This document shows, one piece after another, positions 1-9,191 of a stretch of 64,000 nucleotides of DNA. Each line of letters starts with the position of its first letter. Positions within the stretch are counted from its first letter, which is position 1. The DNA is taken from assembly GCF_900116105.1 (NCBI RefSeq), contig NZ_FPAC01000006.1, positions 159,241 to 223,240 of the forward strand. Direction: 5' to 3'. A program made the position numbers and the translations under genes. The notes below the pieces were generated by a model. That model was not told the origin of the DNA and made no database searches. It saw only the letters and a list, made by a program, of their open reading frames with translations. The stretch comes from Paenibacillus sp. 453mf (GTDB taxonomy: Bacteria; Bacillota; Bacilli; Paenibacillales; Paenibacillaceae).

Positions 1-2
1 TC

Positions 3-770
3 GCTAAAAATAAACTCGAATCAGAGATGAATAAAGATGAATTCGGTTTGTTGGAACTCAGTGTTGCGGGAATTGCAGAAACAATTCAAAAGCAGGATAA
101 TGAAATTCACAAAATCAACTTAGAACTCAGCCAGCGTAATGCGGACCTGGAATTGCTCATTACAGCAACGATCGCTTCATTGTCAAAGGCTGTAAACGCT
201 CGAGACCCTTACACGGCATCTCACTCCGAAAATGTAAAACGATATGCAAGTGCTGTGGCCAAAAAGTTACAGTTGGACGCAGATCAAATATACAATATCG
301 AAATAGGTGCATTGCTTCACGATATAGGAAAAATCGGTGTGCCGGAGAATGTGCTGATGAAAGCTGGAAAACTCACTGATGCTGAGTTCGATGCTATTAA
401 GAAACATCCGGAGTACGGATTCCATATTGTCAGCGAAATTGCTGAACTAAAATGTCGTGGAGTAGACGAAATTGTGTTATATCACCATGAACGGGTTGAC
501 GGTAAGGGGTATCCTCGGGGATTAAAGGGAGATGCCATCCCCTTAAATGCAAAGATTATTTCCGTATGTGATGCTTTCGATGCCATGACAACAAGCCGAT
601 CATATAGGCCTGCACTTGATACTGAAACTGCAATTGTTCAACTCAAGAAGCATGCAGGAAAGCAATTTGACGACATGATTGTGTTAACCTTGATTGAGTG
701 TCTTCAGGAAAACCCTGGATTGCTAAATAAAAATCAAACGAATGAAGAAAAAAGACTCGTGAGCCTCTAG
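3..770 (+). CDS. HD-GYP domain c-di-GMP phosphodiesterase, 5'-truncated by window edge
   Basis: The frame is open from the window edge, so the ATG at 27 is probably internal and the N-terminus lies outside. What is visible is a helical, coiled-coil-like stretch (about 45 residues after that ATG) followed by an HD-GYP domain. Counting from the ATG at 27, the HD pair is at residues 98-99 (LLHDIGKIG), a YHHE motif follows near 152, and the GYP signature is at 161-163. HD-GYP proteins hydrolyse cyclic di-GMP and often carry an N-terminal sensor or receiver domain, which would be in the missing part. It is convergent with the minus-strand Mrr-like gene and shares a hairpin terminator with it. A GGDEF protein at 23.5 kb could make the opposing activity. 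The family call is secure; full length and sensor type are unknown. Confidence 0.9.
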   Translation, partial: AKNKLESEMNKDEFGLLELSVAGIAETIQKQDNEIHKINLELSQRNADLELLITATIASLSKAVNARDPYTASHSENVKRYASAVAKKLQLDADQIYNIEIGALLHDIGKIGVPENVLMKAGKLTDAEFDAIKKHPEYGFHIVSEIAELKCRGVDEIVLYHHERVDGKGYPRGLKGDAIPLNAKIISVCDAFDAMTTSRSYRPALDTETAIVQLKKHAGKQFDDMIVLTLIECLQENPGLLNKNQTNEEKRLVSL

Positions 771-786
771 GCCCAGCGAGTCTTTT
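748..786. terminator. Bidirectional terminator between convergent genes
   Basis: A 9-bp perfect stem (AAAGACTCG at 751-759 with CGAGTCTTT at 777-785) is flanked by A-rich and T-rich runs on either side. It overlaps the last codons of the HD-GYP gene and can serve both that gene and the convergent minus-strand gene ending at 792. Confidence 0.75.
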
Positions 787-791
787 ACTTA

Positions 792-1475
792 CTAATCCGT
801 AACGGTACGGTTATGTTTATTCATATTGATCTTGGAAAGTTCACTGATCAAACGGTCCCTATCCCACAGCTGCACATTATTAACTCGAGCTAATTCCTTT
901 GCTGGTTCAGTGTAGTATGAGTTGGTTACGACCCACGCATCAGTCGCCTGATAAAAGGCCTTGGAAGCAACTACTTCTTGTACAGCAGAGTTAGAGATTT
1001 TGTTTCGTACTCTCTTTGCTTGAACAACAACTCTTACTCCATCGATATTCAGGATGACATCAGCGCCTTGATCGCGGGACTTCTTCGTCTTTTTAGCAGA
1101 ATAGCCAAGCAAACGAAAAAACAATACTAGGAATTCTTCAAACTGATCACCTGTCATCTGGTCAATGGCACGGATATCGGAACGTTTAATTCGTTGCATC
1201 TTCCGGTGATATGGAATTGCTTTGAATAACACAATTATGATAATAGTGAAGGCGACAACTAATAATCCCCAAGACTTAATCCAACTAAAGACGGTTTGGA
1301 TCCAAAAAGCAGCAACTTCAAAATTTATGTTGATATGTTGTACTAAAGGCTGATTGTTAGAATTATCAGTATTCCGATTCATAACTGTAATGATTATCAT
1401 GAGTGTAAATAATAGAATAACAATCTTAAACAGGTTGCTGAAGACTCGTTTGGCTTTGCGACGTATACGCCACAT
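792..1475 (-). CDS. Membrane-anchored Mrr-like restriction endonuclease domain protein
   Basis: A 227-aa protein with two hydrophobic segments in its first ~90 residues, followed by a restriction-endonuclease domain of the Mrr_cat type. The PD-(D/E)xK core is visible: DQGADVIL, then a strand ending in VVVQAKR, and then a helix and the VVTNSYYT strand typical of this fold. Mrr-type enzymes cleave modified or foreign DNA, but membrane-anchored relatives are common and mostly uncharacterised. It sits 13 bp downstream of a small unknown gene and is probably cotranscribed with it. A role in plasmid-borne defence or DNA processing is inference. Confidence 0.8.
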   Translation of the reverse strand: MWRIRRKAKRVFSNLFKIVILLFTLMIIITVMNRNTDNSNNQPLVQHININFEVAAFWIQTVFSWIKSWGLLVVAFTIIIIVLFKAIPYHRKMQRIKRSDIRAIDQMTGDQFEEFLVLFFRLLGYSAKKTKKSRDQGADVILNIDGVRVVVQAKRVRNKISNSAVQEVVASKAFYQATDAWVVTNSYYTEPAKELARVNNVQLWDRDRLISELSKINMNKHNRTVTD

Positions 1476-1488
1476 GGCTATCCCCCGA

Positions 1489-1824
1489 TCAATTAACGTT
1501 TAACTTAGGTCTTTTATGCGAGTATAGTTTCGATAAATCCTTTTCCGTCATACCTAGATCTGATAGTGCTTGGTTAGCAGCAAAGACGTGGACCTTGCTA
1601 TTGATAGTGGAATGGTAATAATTTGAGCTTACTTTGGAGCGCAGTCGCAGCGGTATGCTGTCGCTTAGAGCTGCTTTGCACATCAGATGCATCTCAGCGA
1701 GGAGCACCGCAGCTTCTGTTTGCGTTTCATTCAGCCAAAGAATATGCTCCCGGTCGATATCCATGTCGCATGTCTTGATTAAGTCATTGACGATTGGGTA
1801 TTGTGAAAAATCAACACCACACAT
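1489..1824 (-). CDS. Hypothetical protein (111 aa)
   Basis: No recognised domain. It is soluble and mostly helical, with several cysteines (C2, C19 and C49). A good ribosome binding site (GGAAGGTGA) lies about 6 bases upstream of the ATG. It is followed after 13 bp by the Mrr-like gene and preceded after about 100 bp by the topo-FtsK gene, so it may belong to the same transcription unit. I cannot assign a function. Confidence 0.6.
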   Translation of the reverse strand: MCGVDFSQYPIVNDLIKTCDMDIDREHILWLNETQTEAAVLLAEMHLMCKAALSDSIPLRLRSKVSSNYYHSTINSKVHVFAANQALSDLGMTEKDLSKLYSHKRPKLNVN

Positions 1825-1926
1825 ATGCAGTCACCTTCCCGAAATACGAATAGTTGTTAATACATACCCCCATTATGCTATGACCAGGGAATGTCTGCAA
1901 AAAACGGGAGCTGTTATTTTGAGAGA

Positions 1927-4900
1927 TTATCGGCTTGCAGAGGCTGCTGATGTAGTGCTATTTGTAATGTGGTTTGTTACTCGTTCGATCTCCTCATCAG
2001 AGACATAAGCTGATACGAGACGTCTCTTAGCTCCATCCTTCGGAAGGTAGTACATATCCCCCTTACCGAGCAATGCTTCTGCACCAGGTGCGTCAAGGAT
2101 AACCTGAGAGTCATGATGGTTTGCTACAGCAAATGAGATCCGTACCGGGAGATTTGCTTTAATAACCGGTGACAAAACAGTTTTAGATGGCCGTTGAGTT
2201 GCAATTACCATGTGAATGCCGGCAGCTCGTGCGAGTTGAGCAAGACGTTGGATACAATCCTCAACTTCAGGACCTGTCGTCATCATTAGATCTGCTAACT
2301 CATCAATTACTAGTACGATGTATGGCATACCAGGCGCATTAGGATCGTTCCGGGTTTTATCGTTGTACGAATGAATATTCCTGACACCGTAGTTCCTTAG
2401 AATTTCGTAGCGTTTCTCCATCTCAATGACAAGCTTCTTCAGTGCAATTCCTGCCCGTCTGACATCAGTTACGATAGGACCAAACAAATGAGGTATCGTC
2501 TCATAGACTGAAAGTTCCACCATTTTAGGATCAATGAACAGAAATTTGAGTTTATCTGGTGTCTGGCCATAGAGAAGGCTGACAATTAATTCGTTTAAGA
2601 ACACGGATTTCCCTGAACCGGTAGCACCAGCTACAAGCAAATGTGGCATTTCCGCTAGGTCCGCATAAACAGGTTCTCCAGACATATCCATTCCCAGGGG
2701 AAAAGAAAGTGCCTTTTTCGATGCTAAAAATTCTTTGTTTTCAAGCAATGATCGAAGATTTACGGTATATGGTGTCTTACTCGGTATCTCGATGCCCACC
2801 ACATTCTTACCGGGAATCGGAGCATCAATAATAATTGTTTCCGCTCGTAGCGCAAGTTGAAAATTCGCTTTATAACGCTTGAAGTTTGCTACGTTGAGAC
2901 CTGGCTCAGGAGCAAGTTCATAACGTGTTGCCCGTGGTCCATATGTTGCCCTTAATACCTTGGAAGGAAGTTTAAGTGTAGCAGCCTCCTTCTCAATTTC
3001 GGTAAACTCCCTTTTCTGTTCTTGTTCAGAGGGTGGAGCAACGGTTGGTACTTTGAGTAAATACGTTGGCAGCTTCAGCACATCCAAACTTGGATATGTC
3101 CAGCACAATTTACCTTCTTTATCAAAAACAAGAACTGCATCAAATGTTGAATCAGGCTTATTCGGGTCTTTTGATTTTTGAATAAAGCCACGGATTAACC
3201 CGCTTGAACCTTTTTCGAGAAGACGTTTAATTATCTCTCTCTGGATCACCACTCCTTTGATCGTTTTACTGATTTTGAAATCACAGCGAGTATCCTCCCA
3301 GGCGCTACAGCCATATAGGACACCCTTATCAATGACCGGCCTTCCACATTTTTTACATGGTCCCAAGTCTTGCTCTGCTGCTATCTGACGTATTGGACGG
3401 TGATTTTCTTCCGGAACGTTCGGGCCAGCATACTCACTCCCCGGACCTTCAACTGGGCTGAGTTTCTTTTCCGATTCAGCATACGATTGACTAGAACGAT
3501 GTGCCGTTGTAGTTTCTGTTGGTGCTTTTTTATCAGTAGTTAGGGTGGGTTTACTTAATGCCTTCTGGCCGGAATTAGCTCGGAATTGATCCATTGTCAT
3601 TAAGACTTGTCTTGGCGTATTTCCGGCATAGGCTGAGATGATCCCTTCTCTTTCCATTTGATCGATTATACGGGCACAAAGTGTGTAATTCTGCCCCAAT
3701 TTTTGCTGTAACATTGATACAGATGCTTGGCTTGACTCGATAACGAACTTAACGGCCGCATCAAACAGATCGTGATTAATCTTGTTATCGACTCCTACTT
3801 GGGCAGGATATTGATTTACCGGAGGGGAGACAGGTGTAGTGTTTGAGTTGTTCGATGGATTCGACAAGGCCGATTCTCCGTTAGTTTCTAAACGTCCGTT
3901 ACCTGAAGAGTGTTCTGATTGTAGCGAACCTCCTTCTATACTCTTTTCAATTGTAGATATGGCAGGAGGTAATATTGGCACAACAGTTTTCAAATCCATC
4001 ATTCTTACTGATTCACCAGCGTCCGTAACGAGTTTGGTTGCCAGCTTACGAGCTTGATCGATGAAACTTGTGTGAGTATAACGTCCGTCACCAATTTCAC
4101 TCAATTTTTGCTCCCATTTTGCTGTTAAGACAGCAGACGAAAGAGCTGATAACCCGATCGCTTTAATCAGCGTACGTCCTTTTGTTGTAGGATACACGAG
4201 GTTCTTTCTAATTTCGATGTAACCCTGATCCTTCAGGCGTTTGATGATTCCCGCGCGCGTGGCTTCTGTTCCTAGTCCATGTGTTTTTCTCATAATACTT
4301 TCGAGCTCTTTATCTCCCAAAGTACTACCGGCGGATTTCATTAAAGGGATGAGATCACCTTGAGTAAGACGCTTAGGAGCTGATGTCCAGCCTTCTTTTG
4401 CTTCACAACTCGATGTAATGCCTTCTTCCCCTTTCCTTACATCTGGTATCATTGGGTCTGCTTCTTTCTTTTCGTCCGGATCTTCTATCTGCATTACCTT
4501 GTGCCAGCCCTCTCGGATCAAACGCTTTCCCTTGGTTGAGAAAGAAAATTGATCTCCGATGTATGTCAAAATAGTCGTGTGTTGAAAGATCGCCGTTTCA
4601 TAATGCGCTGCAATAACAGATTTGACCACAAGATCATAAATAAGTCTTTCATTCTCGCTAAGGGAATTTAGCTCTGGTATCGTTTCAGTCGGGATAATAG
4701 CGTAGTGATCTGAAACCTTCGACGGGTCAACGTACCTTTTATTTCCAATGACCGATTGTATAGGTGTTGGAAACAAATGTGCATATGGACCAAGCTTGCT
4801 TATTTCATCTAAGAAGGTTGGGAATTGCTTAGCTTCTTCTTCTGTGATGTATTCGCTGTCGGTACGTGGATAGCTTTGATACCCTTCATCGTAAAGGCTC

Positions 4901-5835
4901 TGACAAGCAGCCAGCACCTCTTGTGGGCTTAATTTATAGAGTTTATTGGCAAGCGTTTGAAGTGCTGAAAGGCTGTAAAAATGAGGAGCCTTGATTTCCT
5001 TGTCTTCAACTACTATTTCTTCAATGCTTGCTGCTTTACCTGAGCACCAACTAGCCAATTTTTCTGCTTTAGTCCTATCTGTAAGACGATTATGATCACC
5101 GGCGAACCACCGACCAGTGTACTTCCGGCCGCCAAAATTAAACTCAGCAACAACTTCCCAAAACGGGGTAGAAACAAAGGTTTCTATTGCTTCTTCTCGT
5201 TCAACTATCAAAGCTAGTACCGGAGTTTGTACACGCCCAGTGGAGAACCCCTCCCCCTTTATTCCCTTCTCTCGAAGAAGGATCGAGTAGGCACGCGAGG
5301 TGTTCATACCAACAAGCCAGTCGGCACATGAGCGTGCGAATGCTTCGTAAAAGAGGTTTTTCTTTTCAGACTCTGGTAGCAGTTTCTGAAACGCAGCTGT
5401 GACAGCATCTTTTGTGAGAGAGGAAGTCCATAGCCGTTTAACAGGTTTTGTGCTTCCGCTAAGCTGATAAATCAGTGTAAAGATTGCCTCACCTTCACGT
5501 CCGGGGTCGCAAGCATTGATAATCTCAGTGAAACTCTTATTCTGAATTAGTTTTTTCAGGTGAGTAAATAGTCGTTCCTTTCCCTTAGCAGGCTTCAGTT
5601 TGAATTGTTCAGGAAGTATGGGGAGATGTTCCAACTTCCACTCTTTAAATTTTGGATCATAATCCTCCGGTTCCTTTAAAGAAACTAAATGTCCTGCTGC
5701 CCATGCAAAATAAGCTCCTTTAGGAAAAGTAGGACAGGGCAGAACTTCGATATAGCCGAACCCTTCAGCTTTTGTGGGGAATGGCGCGGCTAGGCGTTTA
5801 GCCTGGTCTTTTTTCTCTGCTATAATAAGTTTCAT
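1927..5835 (-). CDS. Topoisomerase III-FtsK translocase fusion protein
   Basis: A 1302-aa protein joining two enzymes. Residues 1-600 are a type IA topoisomerase of the TopB class: a Toprim domain with DPGREGE at 110-116 and the active-site tyrosine Y322 in SYPRTDS. A Ser/Pro/Asn-rich linker leads to a winged helix at 688-748 that resembles the FtsK gamma (DNA sequence-reading) domain (SMLQQKLGQNYTLCARIIDQME). Next comes a zinc ribbon (C827, C830, C843, C851) as in topoisomerase tails. The end is an FtsK/SpoIIIE motor with Walker A GATGSGKS at 1070-1077 and Walker B VLVIDELADL near 1174. There are no membrane segments, and the gamma domain precedes the motor instead of following it. It starts at ATG 5835 with AGGAGGG upstream, directly behind an attenuator-type leader. 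I infer a soluble decatenase-translocase acting on plasmid DNA. The domains are clear, the combined activity is not proven. Confidence 0.93.
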   Translation of the reverse strand: MKLIIAEKKDQAKRLAAPFPTKAEGFGYIEVLPCPTFPKGAYFAWAAGHLVSLKEPEDYDPKFKEWKLEHLPILPEQFKLKPAKGKERLFTHLKKLIQNKSFTEIINACDPGREGEAIFTLIYQLSGSTKPVKRLWTSSLTKDAVTAAFQKLLPESEKKNLFYEAFARSCADWLVGMNTSRAYSILLREKGIKGEGFSTGRVQTPVLALIVEREEAIETFVSTPFWEVVAEFNFGGRKYTGRWFAGDHNRLTDRTKAEKLASWCSGKAASIEEIVVEDKEIKAPHFYSLSALQTLANKLYKLSPQEVLAACQSLYDEGYQSYPRTDSEYITEEEAKQFPTFLDEISKLGPYAHLFPTPIQSVIGNKRYVDPSKVSDHYAIIPTETIPELNSLSENERLIYDLVVKSVIAAHYETAIFQHTTILTYIGDQFSFSTKGKRLIREGWHKVMQIEDPDEKKEADPMIPDVRKGEEGITSSCEAKEGWTSAPKRLTQGDLIPLMKSAGSTLGDKELESIMRKTHGLGTEATRAGIIKRLKDQGYIEIRKNLVYPTTKGRTLIKAIGLSALSSAVLTAKWEQKLSEIGDGRYTHTSFIDQARKLATKLVTDAGESVRMMDLKTVVPILPPAISTIEKSIEGGSLQSEHSSGNGRLETNGESALSNPSNNSNTTPVSPPVNQYPAQVGVDNKINHDLFDAAVKFVIESSQASVSMLQQKLGQNYTLCARIIDQMEREGIISAYAGNTPRQVLMTMDQFRANSGQKALSKPTLTTDKKAPTETTTAHRSSQSYAESEKKLSPVEGPGSEYAGPNVPEENHRPIRQIAAEQDLGPCKKCGRPVIDKGVLYGCSAWEDTRCDFKISKTIKGVVIQREIIKRLLEKGSSGLIRGFIQKSKDPNKPDSTFDAVLVFDKEGKLCWTYPSLDVLKLPTYLLKVPTVAPPSEQEQKREFTEIEKEAATLKLPSKVLRATYGPRATRYELAPEPGLNVANFKRYKANFQLALRAETIIIDAPIPGKNVVGIEIPSKTPYTVNLRSLLENKEFLASKKALSFPLGMDMSGEPVYADLAEMPHLLVAGATGSGKSVFLNELIVSLLYGQTPDKLKFLFIDPKMVELSVYETIPHLFGPIVTDVRRAGIALKKLVIEMEKRYEILRNYGVRNIHSYNDKTRNDPNAPGMPYIVLVIDELADLMMTTGPEVEDCIQRLAQLARAAGIHMVIATQRPSKTVLSPVIKANLPVRISFAVANHHDSQVILDAPGAEALLGKGDMYYLPKDGAKRRLVSAYVSDEEIERVTNHITNSTTSAASASR

Positions 5836-5852
5836 TTTGCCCTCCTATGTTA

Positions 5853-5951
5853 AAACAAAAAAAGCACACCACTCCCAATTGGGAGAAGCGTGCTTCGCTC
5901 TTAAGAGTATTTGATTACATCTATTATACCTGAAAACGGATAAATGGTCAC
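5853..5951 (-). promoter_or_regulatory. Promoter-leader element A (hairpin + terminator switch) of topo-FtsK
   Basis: On the minus strand: -35 GTGACC (5946-5951), 17-bp spacer, -10 TATAAT (5923-5928), then TAATCAAATA (5908-5917), a small hairpin GAGCG-AAGCA-CGCUU (5886-5900; the outermost pair is G.U), and a terminator that reuses AAGCAC... as its 5' arm and ends in a T run at 5857-5863. The ribosome binding site of topo-FtsK follows directly. It is one of eight related elements in the window. Confidence 0.8.
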
Positions 5952-5972
5952 CTTATGATAGTTAACAGATGA

Positions 5973-6302
5973 TTAACCCTTCGGTTTGGTATACTCTGAA
6001 TATAAATATTTAATCAACATGTACTCTTCTTCATTTATTATTGAAAGTTCATAGTAAAACTCTACTTCATCCATATTGATACTCGAAGGCACAGCTTCCC
6101 ATTTATCTTTCTTTAGGGCAAACATGTAGTCATAGAGCAGCATGTATTGTATTTCTTTATGACGAAGTTCCTCTATTTTTATATCATATTCGCTATCGGT
6201 TAAGAGAATTCGCTGTTTACTACCAGGTAGATAATAAGTCTTCCCAGCTTCAAAATAAAAGATTTCATATGCTAATATCATGGGATGTGTTGGTGTTGTC
6301 AT
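5973..6302 (-). CDS. Hypothetical protein (109 aa)
   Basis: Unrecognised acidic, aromatic-rich soluble protein. Two in-frame ATGs exist at 6308 and 6302. The ribosome binding site GGAAGG is only 3 bases from the first but 9 from the second, so I chose 6302. It lies between leader A and a 200-aa unknown gene and is read in the same direction as both. Nothing suggests a function. Confidence 0.55.
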   Translation of the reverse strand: MTTPTHPMILAYEIFYFEAGKTYYLPGSKQRILLTDSEYDIKIEELRHKEIQYMLLYDYMFALKKDKWEAVPSSINMDEVEFYYELSIINEEEYMLIKYLYSEYTKPKG

Positions 6303-6483
6303 ATTCATAGTCCTTCCGATTAGATTTATAGTGAGGATCCGTTAATTATGGCCAATTTCTATAACATGTTAACTGGCCAAAGTTTTTGTTTAGCTGGTTC
6401 AAGATGTCTAGCTGCAGCGTCACATATCACATTTCTTTACTACCTACCATATTGTACACTAAGTTAAGTGCCTAAACAGAAAT

Positions 6484-6508
6484 AAAGCCGCGCAATTTGC
6501 GCGGCTTT
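6484..6508 (-). terminator. Intrinsic terminator
   Basis: AAAGCCGCGC and GCGCGGCTTT form a strong GC-rich stem, followed on the minus strand by T-rich sequence. It lies just downstream of the 200-aa gene ending at 6527. Confidence 0.8.
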
Positions 6509-6526
6509 AGAAGGTTCCTTAAACGA

Positions 6527-7129
6527 TTAACTGCTTTTTGCCTTTTGATTAGCAAGGTGCTGCTCGTACTGGGTGTTGTCTAGTAGTGCCATACAGATGT
6601 CCATTAACTCTTCAGGATTATGTTTTAACTTCTTAGCATACAAAAATGTACTTTCCGTAACTTTACGGATCGCTGGGGTAACATCTGCACCATTCAATAT
6701 GAGGTCTGAAGAGGCCGCAATGTACCTCTGCATCGCTTTGGGAACAGTAAGCGCTTCAGGTTTTACTAGACAAAGTACCATGTCGTGGATGTAGTTTTCA
6801 TTCATATTGACTAGCATATAGAATAGATTCGGTTTGTTTCTAAACATACGCTCCACCCATGCTTTAATTTCCGGTACATGATACATATGGCGTGGCTCCT
6901 GCTCGTATCCCTTGAAAAGGAATATAAGAGAGTTCCTGCCCTTTTGTTTCTTCTTTTCTAATGTTTCTACAATTTTAAGATACTTTTGTACGTGCCCCTT
7001 AAGGATGTGTTCTTGGGAAACTGAAATACGGGTCACTTTCAGTTCTCTCTCAGATTTCTCTTCACTACTTAGCTTGAAGGGCACATCGTTTTTCCGGAAG
7101 AGTTCTAGGGTATAATTTAGTGCTTGCAT
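6527..7129 (-). CDS. Hypothetical protein (200 aa)
   Basis: A 200-residue, lysine/glutamate-rich, mainly helical protein with no recognised domain. AGGAGGT sits 6 bases before the ATG, and a strong terminator follows the stop. It is downstream of a PadR-like regulator gene (27 bp gap) and a membrane protein, probably in one operon. Function unknown. Confidence 0.65.
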   Translation of the reverse strand: MQALNYTLELFRKNDVPFKLSSEEKSERELKVTRISVSQEHILKGHVQKYLKIVETLEKKKQKGRNSLIFLFKGYEQEPRHMYHVPEIKAWVERMFRNKPNLFYMLVNMNENYIHDMVLCLVKPEALTVPKAMQRYIAASSDLILNGADVTPAIRKVTESTFLYAKKLKHNPEELMDICMALLDNTQYEQHLANQKAKSS

Positions 7130-7155
7130 GTTATACCTCCTTGCAATGTGACGTA

Positions 7156-7953
7156 CTATTCAAGAGGAAACGCATTTGTCTTTTTATGATGTTCAGGAAA
7201 TAACTTCAGTATGAAATGAGTATACTTCTGCAGCTGCCTGATAAAGTACATTGCAGACTCAGCTTCCTTTTCAATCGAGGTTACTCCTAGTTCTGTTATA
7301 CGGTATACATAGGAATTACGGCGAGATGTAGTCCATTCTCCACAAATATAGCCTTGTTCAGTTTCCATTTCGCGTGCCAACTCGTAGAAGTACCCTTCAG
7401 CAGGCTGCCATTGGTATCTTTCTTTGAAGAGGCGGTATATGTTCTTTCCAGTTTCCTCTCTATGGTCTTTCTCTGATAAGGTTTTTAGTACCAAGAAACG
7501 AATCAGATGACGAACATTGATCAGTCGACTAAACATCTTTCTTTGTTCAGGGGAGAGCTGGTTAGGCTCTGAATTACCTATTCCAGTAATATGATATGCA
7601 AAGTGATCTGCCGTCTTTTTAAGATTCATAATTGAATTCATGCAAGAGTCACGAAGACTGTCAACTTTCTCTATACCGCTCTTAGTGACAGCGAAGTATT
7701 TTTTGTTGTTTTTCTTCTCGGAGCGAACTGTTTCAATCCAGCCAAAGGATTCCATTTGACTCACGACGCTATAAAAATATGAACGAGCTCGTCCGCGTTC
7801 AATGGTGGCCAACTCCTCACGGACAATCTCGAAAATATCTGCAGGCGAAGCGGAAGTGTTGCCCAGCTCTCGAAATACGAGCAAAAACATGACTTCCCGT
7901 TCGCTGAGACCGAAACGATCGGGTCCGAGCTGAATTTCATCCTTGGCAGGCAT
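7156..7953 (-). CDS. PadR-like transcriptional regulator with two winged-helix domains
   Basis: About 265 aa. The N-terminal part (LSEREVMFLLVFRELG ... YFYSVVSQMESFGWIET) and the C-terminal part (YFYELAREMETEQGYICGEW ... YRITELG) both show the helix-helix-recognition helix-wing pattern of PadR-family regulators. A long helical stretch between them would suit dimerisation. PadR proteins normally have one such domain, so this is a tandem version. The open frame begins with GTG at 7965, but GTGAGG there is better read as the ribosome binding site for ATG 7953. It lies 16 bp after a membrane protein gene, so it may report on or control that protein. Target genes are unknown. Confidence 0.7.
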   Translation of the reverse strand: MPAKDEIQLGPDRFGLSEREVMFLLVFRELGNTSASPADIFEIVREELATIERGRARSYFYSVVSQMESFGWIETVRSEKKNNKKYFAVTKSGIEKVDSLRDSCMNSIMNLKKTADHFAYHITGIGNSEPNQLSPEQRKMFSRLINVRHLIRFLVLKTLSEKDHREETGKNIYRLFKERYQWQPAEGYFYELAREMETEQGYICGEWTTSRRNSYVYRITELGVTSIEKEAESAMYFIRQLQKYTHFILKLFPEHHKKTNAFPLE

Positions 7954-7969
7954 GATATCCCTCACTTTC

Positions 7970-8434
7970 TCATTCAGTTGTTGCTCTTGTGTAATCTGCT
8001 GGGACCATCATCTGGGCCTCTGAGCGAAGATGCATTGAAGTCTTACGTTGATGTAGATATCCTTTAACGGAACGTTGAACTACGATGAATGCGGCGAGAT
8101 AGGAAATAATCCATACCCAACCGACAGCGATGTAATTCGGCAAATATAAAACGATAAGAATACCAAATGCGATGAATCCACCCTTTACTGCTGCGTTGAT
8201 AAATAGACGTGTGTCATAATCGTCAACAATTACACCCTGGTTAATCATCTCTTGCATTCGGGCATTATACGTTTTCCACAAAACGTTGGACACAATAATT
8301 TGAAACAGGCCTACAGTAGCAATGATCCGGAAGAAATTGCTGATTATTCCGGTTTCCAAATGGTTTGCTGTAAAGAACAAAGTAATAATTACTAGGGTGA
8401 TCCCCAGCCTGATTATTAACTGCAATGTCTTCAT
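7970..8434 (-). CDS. Small integral membrane protein (154 aa)
   Basis: Four hydrophobic segments are visible (near residues 7-24, 31-50, 88-106 and 108-125), with a short charged loop and a polar C-terminal tail. No family recognised. It is first in a likely operon with the PadR-like gene. The ribosome binding site is weak (GAGAGG abuts the ATG), so the start is less certain. Confidence 0.6.
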   Translation of the reverse strand: MKTLQLIIRLGITLVIITLFFTANHLETGIISNFFRIIATVGLFQIIVSNVLWKTYNARMQEMINQGVIVDDYDTRLFINAAVKGGFIAFGILIVLYLPNYIAVGWVWIISYLAAFIVVQRSVKGYLHQRKTSMHLRSEAQMMVPADYTRATTE

Positions 8435-8664
8435 CCTCTCAATTCCCGGTTAAAACCTAAAGTTAGTGGTCTTTGCAATCGGCATTCATAACCGGAAGGT
8501 AATCAAAGGCATACTAATTGGACGAAGATAATTTCTTACGACAGAATGACGAAGAGCTTTTTACAATACTTAATAAGTACCTCATCAAACTGTCGAATAT
8601 GGTAATCAAATTAGGATGCTTTCGTTATCCCGGAAGCGCCTTTTCTATTTTTAAGATTGTTTAC

Positions 8665-8838
8665 TTAATGTTCTTCTGTTTCTTCCTTTGATACCATTTT
8701 CATTTTATCTGTATCTATATTTACAATTTGAGGTTTTGATGGTTTACGACCAAAAACAAGTAAAATCAAGATAGAAAACAATATAACAATGGAAATTACT
8801 AATATTATTCTACTTAGGATAACGTCAAATTCGTCCAT
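8665..8838 (-). CDS. Small single-span membrane protein (57 aa)
   Basis: Found by translating the gap. The ATG at 8838 is preceded by AAGGAAG, and the frame closes with TAA at 8665. It has a short acidic N-terminus, one hydrophobic segment (about residues 8-29), and a charged tail reading IVNIDTDKMKMVSKEET. That tail matches the tail of the 85-aa protein at 16890-17147 (VQVIDTNDMELVSREET), which also has one membrane span at the same place. The match supports a real gene family. Function unknown. Confidence 0.6.
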   Translation of the reverse strand: MDEFDVILSRIILVISIVILFSILILLVFGRKPSKPQIVNIDTDKMKMVSKEETEEH

Positions 8839-9191
8839 TATCTTCCTTCTTTCTTGAGTCTTGTATAGATATCAAACGTAATGATCGGAATCTGCATAGA
8901 TGCCTGGTAACTATCAAAGTCCAGCGGCTGAAAAAGATCCTTTATTTCGTGTGTGGGCTCTGTGAGCTAGTGTATACAACGTAGCATGCAGTTGCATATT
9001 TAGAACTTATTATACGCATTGAATTTCGTTATAAGTTTTTTCAAAATTTGCCGATTTCATTTTACCACTGAACTTGGCATTAGGCGAGGTGTTCTTAAGA
9101 CACGCTACTACATCGACCCCTATTTAATACGATACTATCTTTTTTTCAAGAAGTCCGCTATGGCTTCCTCTGGATTACATTCTCTGATCAT

